The notes beneath the pieces are model-generated. The model did not search any database. It was not told where the DNA came from and worked only from the letters and a program-made list of their open reading frames with translations. Position numbers and translations under genes: made by a program. From an uncultured Oscillospiraceae bacterium (GTDB taxonomy: Bacteria; Bacillota; Clostridia; Oscillospirales; Ruminococcaceae): a stretch of DNA of 22,057 bases. The stretch covers positions 1 to 22,057 of the forward strand of contig CAUDDP010000035.1 in assembly GCA_958448395.1 (NCBI GenBank). The letters run 5' to 3'. This document shows, in pieces, positions 14,660-22,057 of the stretch. Every line of letters begins with the position of its first letter. Positions within the stretch are counted from its first letter, which is position 1.

Positions 14660-16435
14660 ATGATCCAGCAGATGTGCAAATGCTGCGGAAGAGAAATAGA
14701 AATTGCGGAAACCGCACGCATTGCTACGTGTCCATATTGTGAAAAGCAGCAAACATTACCGCTTTACCGGAATCAGAAACAGAAGAAACAATATGCACAA
14801 ATTTGCACACTACGGCAAAAGGGTGCATTTTCCACTGCAATCCAACAGATTGAAGGGCTGTTGCAAACAGATGCAGAGGAAAGTGAATGGTATTGGCAAC
14901 GACTGCTTTGCCGGTATGGCATGGTTTACCTACAAGGGATAGGAAAAAAAGAATATACCTTGCAATGTACCAATCCACTGGAAACTCCAATTTCAGCAGA
15001 TGCAGATTATCAGTCTGCCTTGCAGTTTGCTGAAACAGAAGCAAAGAGCTATTACGAAGCAGACGGTACATTGTTAGAGCAGGAACGCCAGCGAGAGTTG
15101 GACATGGAACAGCCAGAGAAATTGTCTGAGTTCACATTGGAAAGCGGATTTCGTAGTCTGGAGGCAGAACGATGGGAACTGGCATCTGCACAGTTTGATC
15201 TGGTTTTGCGGAAAAGACCGAACGATTCAAATGCCTATCTTGGAAAAATGATGGCACAACTTCAAGTGCGGCGTGAGGAGGACTTGCTGAAAACTGGCAG
15301 TGCGATGGAGAAAACCACGCAGTATGCTGAACTAATGCAGCACGCAGATCCTGTATTTCGGGAGAGGATTTTACAGTACCAGAAAAAAGCAAAGTATCAG
15401 CAGGCTGAGATTATGAAGGAAAAGGCAAATAGTGTGGAAGAATTGCAGGCAGCTGTTGATTTGCTGGAGTCGATTCCAGCTTATCCAGATGCAGAACGCC
15501 TTGCCATTGTCTGCAAGCGGCAGATGCGGGAACGGATGCTTGCTTATTCTGAGGTGCTGATTGGTTGCCATGCGGCAAACCATTTGATTTTATCTGGGGA
15601 GAGCGAAGAAAAACGAATTATTGTTGCAAAATATTATTATGATTCTGATACAAAAGAAGAAGAAAAAGCAGCTGCAGTCGCCGAAAGACGAGGCAGTGCA
15701 CTAAAAAGAGTCGATGGACGAATCTTTTTTTTGCTTCTTGCTGTAATGGGTCTGGCAGTTGCCGTGTTAGTGGCTTTATTCTTTCGGAAAGAATCACCAA
15801 AGCCGGATAAGATAGAACACCATATTGTTACTACTTTTCAGCAGACTGCCACAAAAACAGATAATCTTATGACAGAGCCAACGACTGTATTTACACGGCA
15901 GGCGACAGTTACGGATGCTGCACCAAGTGAAACGGAACCCGCTCTCTCAGCAGATGCGATTGTTTGCGGTGATTATCGTTATGAGCTGCTGGAACAGGTA
16001 CTCTATCGAGTAGAAGCAGTTGGTTCCAGTGCAGGACAAGAAAAAGTAAAGGAACAGGTGCAGCAAATTGTACCAGATCAGGAAAAACGGCTGCTGTATT
16101 TGCAGAATGGTACCGTTTGTTTCTTGCAGTCGAATGGGACAACTGGAGAACCATTGCCACTTGAACAGGTAAAAGCAATATTTCCACTTACAATGGAAGA
16201 AGAACAAACTACTTTTGCAGGATTGACGGAAAATGGTACTCTTTCCCTTTGGATTTATGATGATGAATCAGAAAGTTATGTACAGCGGACAGCATTTTAT
16301 TTAATAGAAGCAGAGGACATTGCTTCACAATTAAATGGTTGGGAGGCAGTTGTCCAATTGCAATTAACGGATCAGATATTGATTGGAATGGATCAAAACG
16401 GCATGCCAATTCGAGCAGTGCCGCTGCAATTTTAA
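14660..16435 (+). CDS. Zinc-ribbon, TPR-like, single-pass membrane protein, unknown function
   Basis: This 591-aa protein has four recognisable parts. An N-terminal zinc ribbon has C6-x2-C9 and C24-x2-C27. A helical region (to about residue 340) includes a TPR-like unit (SLEAERWELASAQFDLVLRK). One membrane helix (GRIFFLLLAVMGLAVAVLV) lies near residues 354-376. A Thr-rich linker and a ~150-residue C-terminal domain outside the membrane follow, with repeated LLYLQNGTV and GTLSLWIYDD strands. The cytosolic ribbon joined to an outside beta domain suggests signalling across the membrane, but this is inference. ATG 14660 is chosen because AGGAGG lies 6 nt upstream. The frame is open further up to 14567 and would add a hydrophobic helix, but that start lacks a proper ribosome site. 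Confidence 0.85.
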   Translation: MIQQMCKCCGREIEIAETARIATCPYCEKQQTLPLYRNQKQKKQYAQICTLRQKGAFSTAIQQIEGLLQTDAEESEWYWQRLLCRYGMVYLQGIGKKEYTLQCTNPLETPISADADYQSALQFAETEAKSYYEADGTLLEQERQRELDMEQPEKLSEFTLESGFRSLEAERWELASAQFDLVLRKRPNDSNAYLGKMMAQLQVRREEDLLKTGSAMEKTTQYAELMQHADPVFRERILQYQKKAKYQQAEIMKEKANSVEELQAAVDLLESIPAYPDAERLAIVCKRQMRERMLAYSEVLIGCHAANHLILSGESEEKRIIVAKYYYDSDTKEEEKAAAVAERRGSALKRVDGRIFFLLLAVMGLAVAVLVALFFRKESPKPDKIEHHIVTTFQQTATKTDNLMTEPTTVFTRQATVTDAAPSETEPALSADAIVCGDYRYELLEQVLYRVEAVGSSAGQEKVKEQVQQIVPDQEKRLLYLQNGTVCFLQSNGTTGEPLPLEQVKAIFPLTMEEEQTTFAGLTENGTLSLWIYDDESESYVQRTAFYLIEAEDIASQLNGWEAVVQLQLTDQILIGMDQNGMPIRAVPLQF

Positions 16436-16557
16436 ACGATGGCTCCATTCTGTTTCTCTTCTGAAACCGAATAAAAAAATAAAAATTGCTGAAAAACTTA
16501 AAAATCGTTTTTCATTTTGGCATTTTTCTTTTCGGATGACGCAAATTTTGAAAATGC

Positions 16558-16586
16558 TTGACAAAAAGCTGAAATTGCAGTATGAT
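16558..16586 (+). promoter_or_regulatory. glnN promoter
   Basis: TTGACA (16558-16563), 17 bp, then TATGAT (16581-16586). Transcription should start near 16593. Confidence 0.88.
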
Positions 16587-16615
16587 AAGAACACGAAGTC
16601 AATATTTTCTGAAAC

Positions 16616-16710
16616 AAAGACGTTTCGTTGGTGCACTCTTTTCGTTATCGTCATAGAATAAAATGCGTGACGACAAGAGAAGAAAGTTTTCTACGAGCGT
16701 CTTTTTTATT
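16616..16710 (+). promoter_or_regulatory. Attenuator-like leader of glnN
   Basis: AAAGACG (16616-16622) pairs with CGTCTTT (16698-16704). After a one-base bulge, TTCG (16624-16627) pairs with CGAG (16694-16697). Inside lies another hairpin with UCGUCA/UGACGA and CUCUU/AAGAG. The outer stem is followed by TTTTTTATTTT and then directly by the AGGAGG ribosome site. A terminator placed between promoter and start codon suggests control by read-through, fitting nitrogen control of glutamine synthetase. The factor or ligand is unknown; an ANTAR-type antiterminator is one option, though its two-hairpin signature is not clear here. Confidence 0.6.
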
Positions 16711-16727
16711 TTAGGAGGTTATTTATC

Positions 16728-18818
16728 ATGTCAAAAAATGTTGCGGATTTCTTTGCATGTGATGTCTTTAACGATGAGGTGATGAAGGCAAGACTGCCAA
16801 AGGCAGTTTACAAAGCACTGACCAAAACCAGAAAGCTTGGTGTACCGTTGGATCCGACTTATGCAGATGTCGTAGCAAATGCATTGAAGGATTGGGCAAT
16901 TGAACATGGTGCCACGCACTATACACACTGGTTTCAGCCAATGACAGGTTCTACGGCTGAAAAGCACGATTCTTTTATTACCCCGACAGATAACGGCATG
17001 GTAATTATGAATTTCTCTGGTAAGGAATTGGTAAAGGGCGAACCAGATGCCTCTTCTTTCCCGTCTGGTGGTTTGCGTGCTACCAGTTCGGCAAGAGGGT
17101 ATACTGCATGGGATCCGACTTCCTTCTGTTTTGTAAAGGAAGGTTCTTTGTACATCCCAACAGCATTCGTTTCTTATACAGGTGAGATTTTGGATAAGAA
17201 GACACCGTTGCTGCGTTCGATGGATGCTTTGAGCCAGCAGGCACTTCGGGTATTGCGGCTGTTTGGCAATACAACAGCGACAAAGGTAACTTCCACTGTT
17301 GGTCCAGAGCAGGAATATTTCCTGATTGATAAGAAGATGTACGATAAGCGGGAAGACCTGATTATGACTGGCAGAACACTGTTCGGTGCAATGCCGCCAA
17401 AGGGACAGGAACTGGAAGATCAGTATTTCGCAAACCTGAAGCCGAGAATTCGGGATTACATGTCAGAATTGGATGAAAAGCTGTGGAAGCTTGGTGTGTT
17501 TGCGACCACAAAGCACAATGAGGTTGCACCAGCACAGCATGAAATGGCACCTGTTTTTTCTACCACTAATATTTCTACGGATCAGAATGAGCTGGCAATG
17601 GAAGTTATGAAGAAGCTGGCAATCAAGCACGGTTTGGTTTGCTTGCTGCATGAAAAGCCGTTTGAAGGCGTCAATGGTTCCGGTAAGCACAACAACTGGT
17701 CAATTGCTACCAATGACGGACAGAACCTGTTGAATCCGGGCAGCACACCTATGGAAAATTTACAGTTCTTGACATTCTTGTGTGCTGTTATTAAGGGTGT
17801 GGATGAATATGCAGACTTGCTGCGAATCAGTGCAGCATCTGCTGCAAATGATCACAGACTGGGTGCCAACGAAGCACCGCCGGCAATTATCTCCATCTTT
17901 ATGGGCGAGGAATTACAGGGTGTTCTGGATGCACTGGTATCCGGCGGCACCTATGTCAGCGAATCAAAGACCTTTAAGATTGGTGTCGATGCCCTTCCGG
18001 ATTTCCCGAAGGATTCCACTGATCGAAATAGAACTTCTCCGTTTGCATTTACTGGTAATCGGTTCGAGTTTAGAATGGTCGGTTCTTCTGAAAATATTGC
18101 TTGCCCGAATCATATGTTAAATACGATTGTTGCAAATGAGTTGTCTGAAATTGCAGATAAGATGGAAGGTGTACCGGCTGAACAATTCAGCGACGAGCTG
18201 AAAAAGCTGTTGGCTGATATTGTAAAGGAACATAAGCGGGTTATTTTCAATGGCGACGGTTATTCTGAGGAATGGGTGGAAGAGGCAGCTAGGAGAGGTC
18301 TTCCGAACTACAGAACTACCGCAGACTGCGTACCGCATTATGTTGATGAGAAGAATGTCAAGTTGTTTGAAAAGTTTGGTATCTTCACAAAGGCAGAAAT
18401 AGAAGCAAGAGTGGAAATCCTGTTGGAATGCTATGCAAAGACCATTAACATTGAAGCACTGACAATGATTGATATGGCAAAGAAGAAGTACATTCCGGTT
18501 TGTCTGTCTTATTCTAAGGAATTGGCAGATGCCATTGCTGTGAAGAAGAGCATTGAGATTTGCACATGCGTAGAAACAGAAATGCTCAAGAAGATTACTG
18601 ATTTGACCAAACAGGCATATGATGCAACTGCAAAGCTGGAAGAGGTTACCGCTGTGGCAGCAGCAAAGACCTGCATGAAGGAAATGGCAGATGCTTACAG
18701 AGATACCGTTCTGCCAGTAATGGAGGAACTGCGGACTGCTGTAGATGCACTAGAAGTTCTTTTGCCTTCTACGATTTGGCCAGTACCAGCATATAGTGAG
18801 ATGATTTTCAACGTATAA
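16728..18818 (+). CDS. glnN: Type III glutamine synthetase
   Basis: This 696-aa protein has the length of GSIII (about 700 aa), well above GSI/GSII. It makes glutamine from glutamate, ammonia and ATP in the cytosol. Active-site motifs in order are GPEQEYFLI (about residue 192), HNEVAPAQHEMAPVF, VNGSGKHNNWS, LGANEAPPAIISIFMG (about 377-392) and NRTSPFAFTGNRFEFRMVGSS. The strong ribosome site AGGAGG sits 8 nt before ATG 16728. Codon use is strongly biased, with many AAG lysine codons unlike its neighbours, which fits high expression. It is a single-gene unit with its own promoter, leader and terminator. Confidence 0.97.
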   Translation: MSKNVADFFACDVFNDEVMKARLPKAVYKALTKTRKLGVPLDPTYADVVANALKDWAIEHGATHYTHWFQPMTGSTAEKHDSFITPTDNGMVIMNFSGKELVKGEPDASSFPSGGLRATSSARGYTAWDPTSFCFVKEGSLYIPTAFVSYTGEILDKKTPLLRSMDALSQQALRVLRLFGNTTATKVTSTVGPEQEYFLIDKKMYDKREDLIMTGRTLFGAMPPKGQELEDQYFANLKPRIRDYMSELDEKLWKLGVFATTKHNEVAPAQHEMAPVFSTTNISTDQNELAMEVMKKLAIKHGLVCLLHEKPFEGVNGSGKHNNWSIATNDGQNLLNPGSTPMENLQFLTFLCAVIKGVDEYADLLRISAASAANDHRLGANEAPPAIISIFMGEELQGVLDALVSGGTYVSESKTFKIGVDALPDFPKDSTDRNRTSPFAFTGNRFEFRMVGSSENIACPNHMLNTIVANELSEIADKMEGVPAEQFSDELKKLLADIVKEHKRVIFNGDGYSEEWVEEAARRGLPNYRTTADCVPHYVDEKNVKLFEKFGIFTKAEIEARVEILLECYAKTINIEALTMIDMAKKKYIPVCLSYSKELADAIAVKKSIEICTCVETEMLKKITDLTKQAYDATAKLEEVTAVAAAKTCMKEMADAYRDTVLPVMEELRTAVDALEVLLPSTIWPVPAYSEMIFNV

Positions 18819-18861
18819 GCGTAATCATACCATATTTGGTAATGCCTCATAAAATTTATAG

Positions 18862-18899
18862 GAAAGACCTGCTTGAAAAAGAGTGGGTCTTTCTTTTTT
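18862..18899 (+). terminator. Intrinsic terminator of glnN
   Basis: GAAAGACC (18862-18869) pairs perfectly with GGTCTTTC (18886-18893), followed by TTTTTT. Confidence 0.93.
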
Positions 18900-18908
18900 G
18901 AAAAACAG

Positions 18909-18937
18909 TTGCAGAAGAATTCTTTTTTTGTTATAAT
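18909..18937 (+). promoter_or_regulatory. coaX-luxS operon promoter
   Basis: TTGCAG (18909-18914), 17 bp, then TATAAT (18932-18937), ending about 20 bp before the coaX start codon. The transcript would have a very short leader with AAGGAGGG. Confidence 0.82.
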
Positions 18938-18958
18938 AAAAAGGAAAAGGAGGGTGTT

Positions 18959-19735
18959 ATGGTACTCGCAATTGACATTGGAAACACCAATATCAGTATT
19001 GGATGTTTTCAAGAAGAAAAAATTCTGTTGGTAGAACGTATTTCTACCAATCAAACTGCAACGGCACTGGAATATGCAGTTTCTCTGAAACTGATTTTGG
19101 AAATTTATCACATTGCCACTGCAGCAATTGAGGGCAGCATTATTTCCTCTGTCGTACCTTCTATTACCAATACAGTACGGCAGGCATTGGAAATGATTAC
19201 AAAAAAGGAAGTCATGATTGTCGGTCCCGGTATTCGCACTGGTTTAAAGATTTGTATTGACAATCCAGCCCAGTTAGGTAGTGATTTAGTGGTAGAGGCA
19301 GTAGCCGCTTTGCAGCAGTATCCCGTTCCGCTTGCCATTATTGATTTGGGAACAGCTACTACCATCTCTGTACTCAATGCCAAGTCGGAATATATTGGTG
19401 GCATGATTTTACCGGGCGTTAAAGTTTCTCTGGCAGCTTTGACGCGGCAAACTGCACAGCTTCCCAAAATTGCACTAGAGCGACCAAAAAAGCGAATTGG
19501 CAGTAATACCATTGAATGTATGAAGAGTGGCGTGTTGTATGGAACAGCTTGTTCGTTGGACGGACTGCTGGAGCAAATTGAAACAGAGCTGCAACAACCT
19601 GTAACAGCGATTGTAACCGGAGATCTTGCACCGGTTATTGTTCCTTGTTGCAAATGTCATATGATTGTAGACGAAAAACTATTACTGAGAGGTTTGCAAA
19701 TTATTTATCTAAAAAATAAAAAGGAGAAAAAGTAA
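18959..19735 (+). CDS. coaX: Type III pantothenate kinase
   Basis: This 258-aa protein phosphorylates pantothenate in the first step of coenzyme A synthesis. The ASKHA-fold phosphate-binding motif AIDIGNTNISIG is at the N-terminus. GPGIRTGL is followed by NPAQLGSDLVVEAVAA with the catalytic Asp near 109. IIDLGTATTISV (about 127-138) and GGMILPGV complete the family signature. Length is normal. AAGGAGGG precedes ATG 18959. luxS starts one base after its TAA stop. Confidence 0.96.
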   Translation: MVLAIDIGNTNISIGCFQEEKILLVERISTNQTATALEYAVSLKLILEIYHIATAAIEGSIISSVVPSITNTVRQALEMITKKEVMIVGPGIRTGLKICIDNPAQLGSDLVVEAVAALQQYPVPLAIIDLGTATTISVLNAKSEYIGGMILPGVKVSLAALTRQTAQLPKIALERPKKRIGSNTIECMKSGVLYGTACSLDGLLEQIETELQQPVTAIVTGDLAPVIVPCCKCHMIVDEKLLLRGLQIIYLKNKKEKK

Positions 19736-19736
19736 T

Positions 19737-20204
19737 ATGAAAACGATTGCAAGTTTTACCATCAATCATGATTCCCTGACAAGAGGAATGTATGTTTCTC
19801 GTGTGGACGGCGACATCATCACCTATGACATTCGGATGAAATTACCAAATAATCCAGAAAAGGATTATTTGGAGGATAATGCACTGCATACATTTGAACA
19901 CTTATTTGCAACATATGTACGCAATACGCCATATTCTGATGCGATCATTTATGTTGGCCCAATGGGCTGCCGCACGGGTTTTTATTTTTTGACCAGAGAT
20001 ACACTGCCCAAAAGAGATGCCATCCGTTTGGTGCAGGAAACGCTGGCATTTGTCCTGCAATTTGAGGGAGAAATTCCGGGCAGCAAACGGCAGGAGTGTG
20101 GTAACTATTTGGCACATGATTTAGCTGGTGCAAAGCAAATTGCAAAAGAAATGCAGCCAATACTGGCAAATTGGACACCGGAACAGATGAAATATCCAGA
20201 ATAA
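19737..20204 (+). CDS. luxS: S-ribosylhomocysteine lyase (LuxS)
   Basis: This 155-aa protein splits S-ribosylhomocysteine into homocysteine and DPD, the precursor of autoinducer-2. It recycles S-adenosylhomocysteine and may allow AI-2 signalling. The metal ligands H51 and H55 (HTFEH) and C121 (ECGNY) are present, as are catalytic E54 and C78 (GPMGCRTGFYFL). The ribosome site AAGGAG lies inside the end of coaX. It is the middle gene of the coaX-luxS-membrane protein operon; no pfs gene is in the window. Confidence 0.97.
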   Translation: MKTIASFTINHDSLTRGMYVSRVDGDIITYDIRMKLPNNPEKDYLEDNALHTFEHLFATYVRNTPYSDAIIYVGPMGCRTGFYFLTRDTLPKRDAIRLVQETLAFVLQFEGEIPGSKRQECGNYLAHDLAGAKQIAKEMQPILANWTPEQMKYPE

Positions 20205-20217
20205 AGGGGAAAGACAA

Positions 20218-21984
20218 GTGGAAGAAAATGAGACGCTGACGGGTACGATTCCAACATCGGAACAGATGCCAAGGCAGAATGTAACCACTTCTGTTTTGCA
20301 GGATGTTGTACAGATAGAAGAAGTACCCATTTCGATTGGGAGTGGAAATGTTCTGTCAAAGAAAAAACAGATTCTGCAAAAAGGAAAGCAATATTTTCAA
20401 GCAATATGGCCGTTTTTGCTGCTTTTGAGCAGTATCGTAGTTGTATTGTACTATATCCTTTTTCCAGCGAAGGGCGAGTTTCACTCTGACTGTACTGACA
20501 CGCTCTATTGGGCAGAAGCCGCTATGCAGGGAAAGGGGCTTATCAATCCAGATTTTACTTATGCAGCCCTGATGCCATTTGGCGGAAATTTATTTATGCA
20601 GATTTGGATCCCGTTTTTTGGAATTTCAATGCTGACACATACCTTGGGCATGGCAACTTTTTTTATTTTCTTTGTAGGATTTCTTTGTTTGATGCTGCGA
20701 GAAATGCATTTTGGCCTACGCGGTATATCAATGACTGTAAGTGGCTTGTTGATGACACTTTGTCTGAGTCAGAAACTGCGTGAGATTTTTTGGGGTCATA
20801 TTATTCATTACAGCCTTGGCGTTTTGTTCTTATTGATTGGTTTGTTTTTGGTGTTACGAATTATGAATCTGTGTGAAAGAAGACCTACGCACAGGATATG
20901 CGTTCAGAAAATCATCTTTTTTATTCTGCTTGCAGTTGATTTTATTATTTGCTGCACGAATTCCACCACTGCCATTGCTCTATTTGCATTGCCCATTATT
21001 GGTGGTGTATTTTTGGAACGCTTTTTGGATTATCGGACGCCCATTCGTCATCAAAAAAATTATATTTCACTATTTGTGCTGTTGATTTGTGTGATTGGGT
21101 TGTTGTTAGGTATGCGACTTGGTGCGGCTATTGTGGGTGATGTGACAGCACCATATGCGGAGGCGTATTCTAAATTCTCTAATCCAAGTGAATGGTGGGA
21201 ACATGTAGAAAAGTTGCCAATTGCCTTTTTAAATCTACTCGGACTGCAAATCAATAAGCAAAATAATCTCGCTTCGATAGAAGGCGTGCACGCAATCCTA
21301 ACGATTTTTTACGCACTATTTTTGACGGTTATGCCTGTAGCTGCTCTTTGCTGTTATCGTAAAATCAGAGAGACTGGAATGCGAATTTTGATTTGGGCAC
21401 ATTTTATTGTAACAGCATTTATTTTGGTTGGCTATTTCTGTGGATTGCTGTCAGTCGCAAATTGGAGGCTTTCTCCGATCGTTTGCACAGGTTGGTTGGT
21501 ATCCTTTTCCTTTTTACGTTGGCTGTATCATCAGGTAGAACACAAGCGGCTGAGCATTTTACTTTGTATTCCGCTGACCTATCTCTTTTTGCACAGTGGC
21601 TGGCAAGTGGCAAAAATGCCAAAAGATCTTTGTCAGTCAAATATCAACTATGAATTAGGGGAGTATCTGAGGGAACAGGATTTAACCTATGGTTATGCAA
21701 GCTTCTGGCATTCTCAAGCAATTACAATCTTAGAGGATTCTAAGATAAAGGCAAGATCGGTAGATTTTTTTGAAAGCAATGGTGTTTTTGCCAGTCACTA
21801 TCAGAGTAATCAGAATTGGTTTCAGGATCAGCCAAATCAAGACCGTTATTTTTTGCTGATGGAGCAGGAAGAACTACAAAAGTTAAATATGTCTGATTCT
21901 CCGGTTTTGGAGATGCCACATGAGCAACTGAACTATAGAGGATATACTATCTGGGTATTTTCAGAAAACATTTTTTCTGAGTAA
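20218..21984 (+). CDS. Polytopic membrane protein, GT-C-like
   Basis: This 588-aa protein starts with GTG 20218, preceded by AAAGGGG. After a ~60-residue hydrophilic N-terminus come about 10-11 membrane segments and a ~110-residue C-terminal soluble domain. The first outer loop contains FHSDCTDTLYWAEAAMQGKGL and the PFGGNLFMQIW motif. An acidic first loop followed by many helices is the layout of GT-C lipid-linked sugar transferases, but I cannot name a family. It lies 13 bp after luxS and is probably cotranscribed. Its layout (soluble N-tail, many helices, C-terminal domain) is like that of the DUF2079 protein. Confidence 0.88.
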   Translation: MEENETLTGTIPTSEQMPRQNVTTSVLQDVVQIEEVPISIGSGNVLSKKKQILQKGKQYFQAIWPFLLLLSSIVVVLYYILFPAKGEFHSDCTDTLYWAEAAMQGKGLINPDFTYAALMPFGGNLFMQIWIPFFGISMLTHTLGMATFFIFFVGFLCLMLREMHFGLRGISMTVSGLLMTLCLSQKLREIFWGHIIHYSLGVLFLLIGLFLVLRIMNLCERRPTHRICVQKIIFFILLAVDFIICCTNSTTAIALFALPIIGGVFLERFLDYRTPIRHQKNYISLFVLLICVIGLLLGMRLGAAIVGDVTAPYAEAYSKFSNPSEWWEHVEKLPIAFLNLLGLQINKQNNLASIEGVHAILTIFYALFLTVMPVAALCCYRKIRETGMRILIWAHFIVTAFILVGYFCGLLSVANWRLSPIVCTGWLVSFSFLRWLYHQVEHKRLSILLCIPLTYLFLHSGWQVAKMPKDLCQSNINYELGEYLREQDLTYGYASFWHSQAITILEDSKIKARSVDFFESNGVFASHYQSNQNWFQDQPNQDRYFLLMEQEELQKLNMSDSPVLEMPHEQLNYRGYTIWVFSENIFSE

Positions 21985-21999
21985 GAATTTGTATAAATA

Positions 22000-22054
22000 A
22001 TGTGAGTTCGACGAGAGCGTTTTATCTGCCGAATGGCAACTGCGGTCAAGCTGG
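22000..22054 (+). ncRNA. Compact structured RNA-like element, copy 2 (at right edge)
   Basis: Homologue of 14277-14331, located just after the last gene. It keeps ATGTGAG, TTTTAT, the hairpin UGCC-GAAU-GGCA and CTGCGGTCAAGCTGG. The remainder of the element and the gene it precedes lie beyond the window. Confidence 0.55.
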
Positions 22055-22057
22055 CTC

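Larger units (their letters stand above)
16436..16727. other. glnN upstream region
   Basis: 16436-16557 is AT-rich, with no good terminator or ORF that I can see. 16558 onward holds the glnN promoter and its folded leader. Confidence 0.6.

Noticed and set aside
21961..21980. TCAGAAAA/TTTTCTGA inverted repeat at the end of the last gene
   Set aside because: AT-rich stem within coding sequence with no T-run after it; too weak to call a terminator.

Overview
The window looks like the chromosome of a low-GC Gram-positive gut or rumen anaerobe of the Ruminococcus group (Oscillospiraceae). The best clue is a CotH-domain protein ending in a type I dockerin of the ruminococcal style, with second-loop and helix residues resembling D-x-x-E-D-G...DLCMMKREL. 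Supporting clues are purine-rich AGGAGG ribosome sites, TTGACA/TATAAT promoters, a type III glutamine synthetase (GlnN), type III pantothenate kinase, LuxS and a GLUG-repeat surface protein. The genus is an inference.

Layout. (1) 1-5581, minus strand: a MalT/LuxR-type STAND regulator (ATG at 5581) is followed 60 bp later by a very large secreted GLUG-repeat protein. That protein is open over 1056 codons and runs off the left edge. (2) 5582-6023: an AT-rich divergent control region with a promoter on each strand and a CTGT-NN-GATC-NN-ACAG dyad. (3) 6024-6943: cyclophilin-type peptidyl-prolyl isomerase plus a Fur-family repressor, ending in a strong bidirectional terminator. (4) 6997-7612, minus strand: a two-gene unit of a 143-aa helical protein and a 56-aa protein whose ribosome site overlaps the upstream stop codon. 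(5) 7742-10255: a strong promoter, a ~200-nt structured leader RNA and the dockerin-bearing CotH protein. (6) 10363-14076: a second copy of the same promoter and leader RNA, then a DUF2079 multi-pass membrane protein and a DPM1/GtrB-like glycosyltransferase, then a terminator. (7) 14277-14659: a compact RNA-like element whose homologue reappears at the right edge (22000-22054), followed by a promoter. (8) 14660-16435: a zinc-ribbon/TPR-like/one-pass membrane protein. (9) 16558-18818: promoter, attenuator-like leader and glnN. (10) 18909-21984: promoter, coaX, luxS and a second polytopic GT-C-like membrane protein.

How the genes fit together. The GLUG protein, the dockerin-CotH protein, the DUF2079/GtrB pair and the last membrane protein all point to cell-surface work: adhesion, cellulosome-type attachment and lipid-linked sugar transfer to a surface polymer. 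The rest (PPIase, Fur, GlnN, CoaX, LuxS) is ordinary housekeeping or nutrient and stress regulation.

The most interesting signal is non-coding. About 240 bp are present twice (7741-7980 and 10362-10601, about 85% identical by hand count), each in front of a cell-envelope gene. Each copy has a near-perfect promoter, a 12-codon mini-ORF, two internal stems and an intrinsic terminator. Most differences that fall in the stems preserve base pairing, as expected of a structured regulatory RNA. A second, unrelated RNA-like element (14277-14331 and 22000-22054) also shows compensatory changes in its hairpin. I could not match either to a known RNA family from memory.
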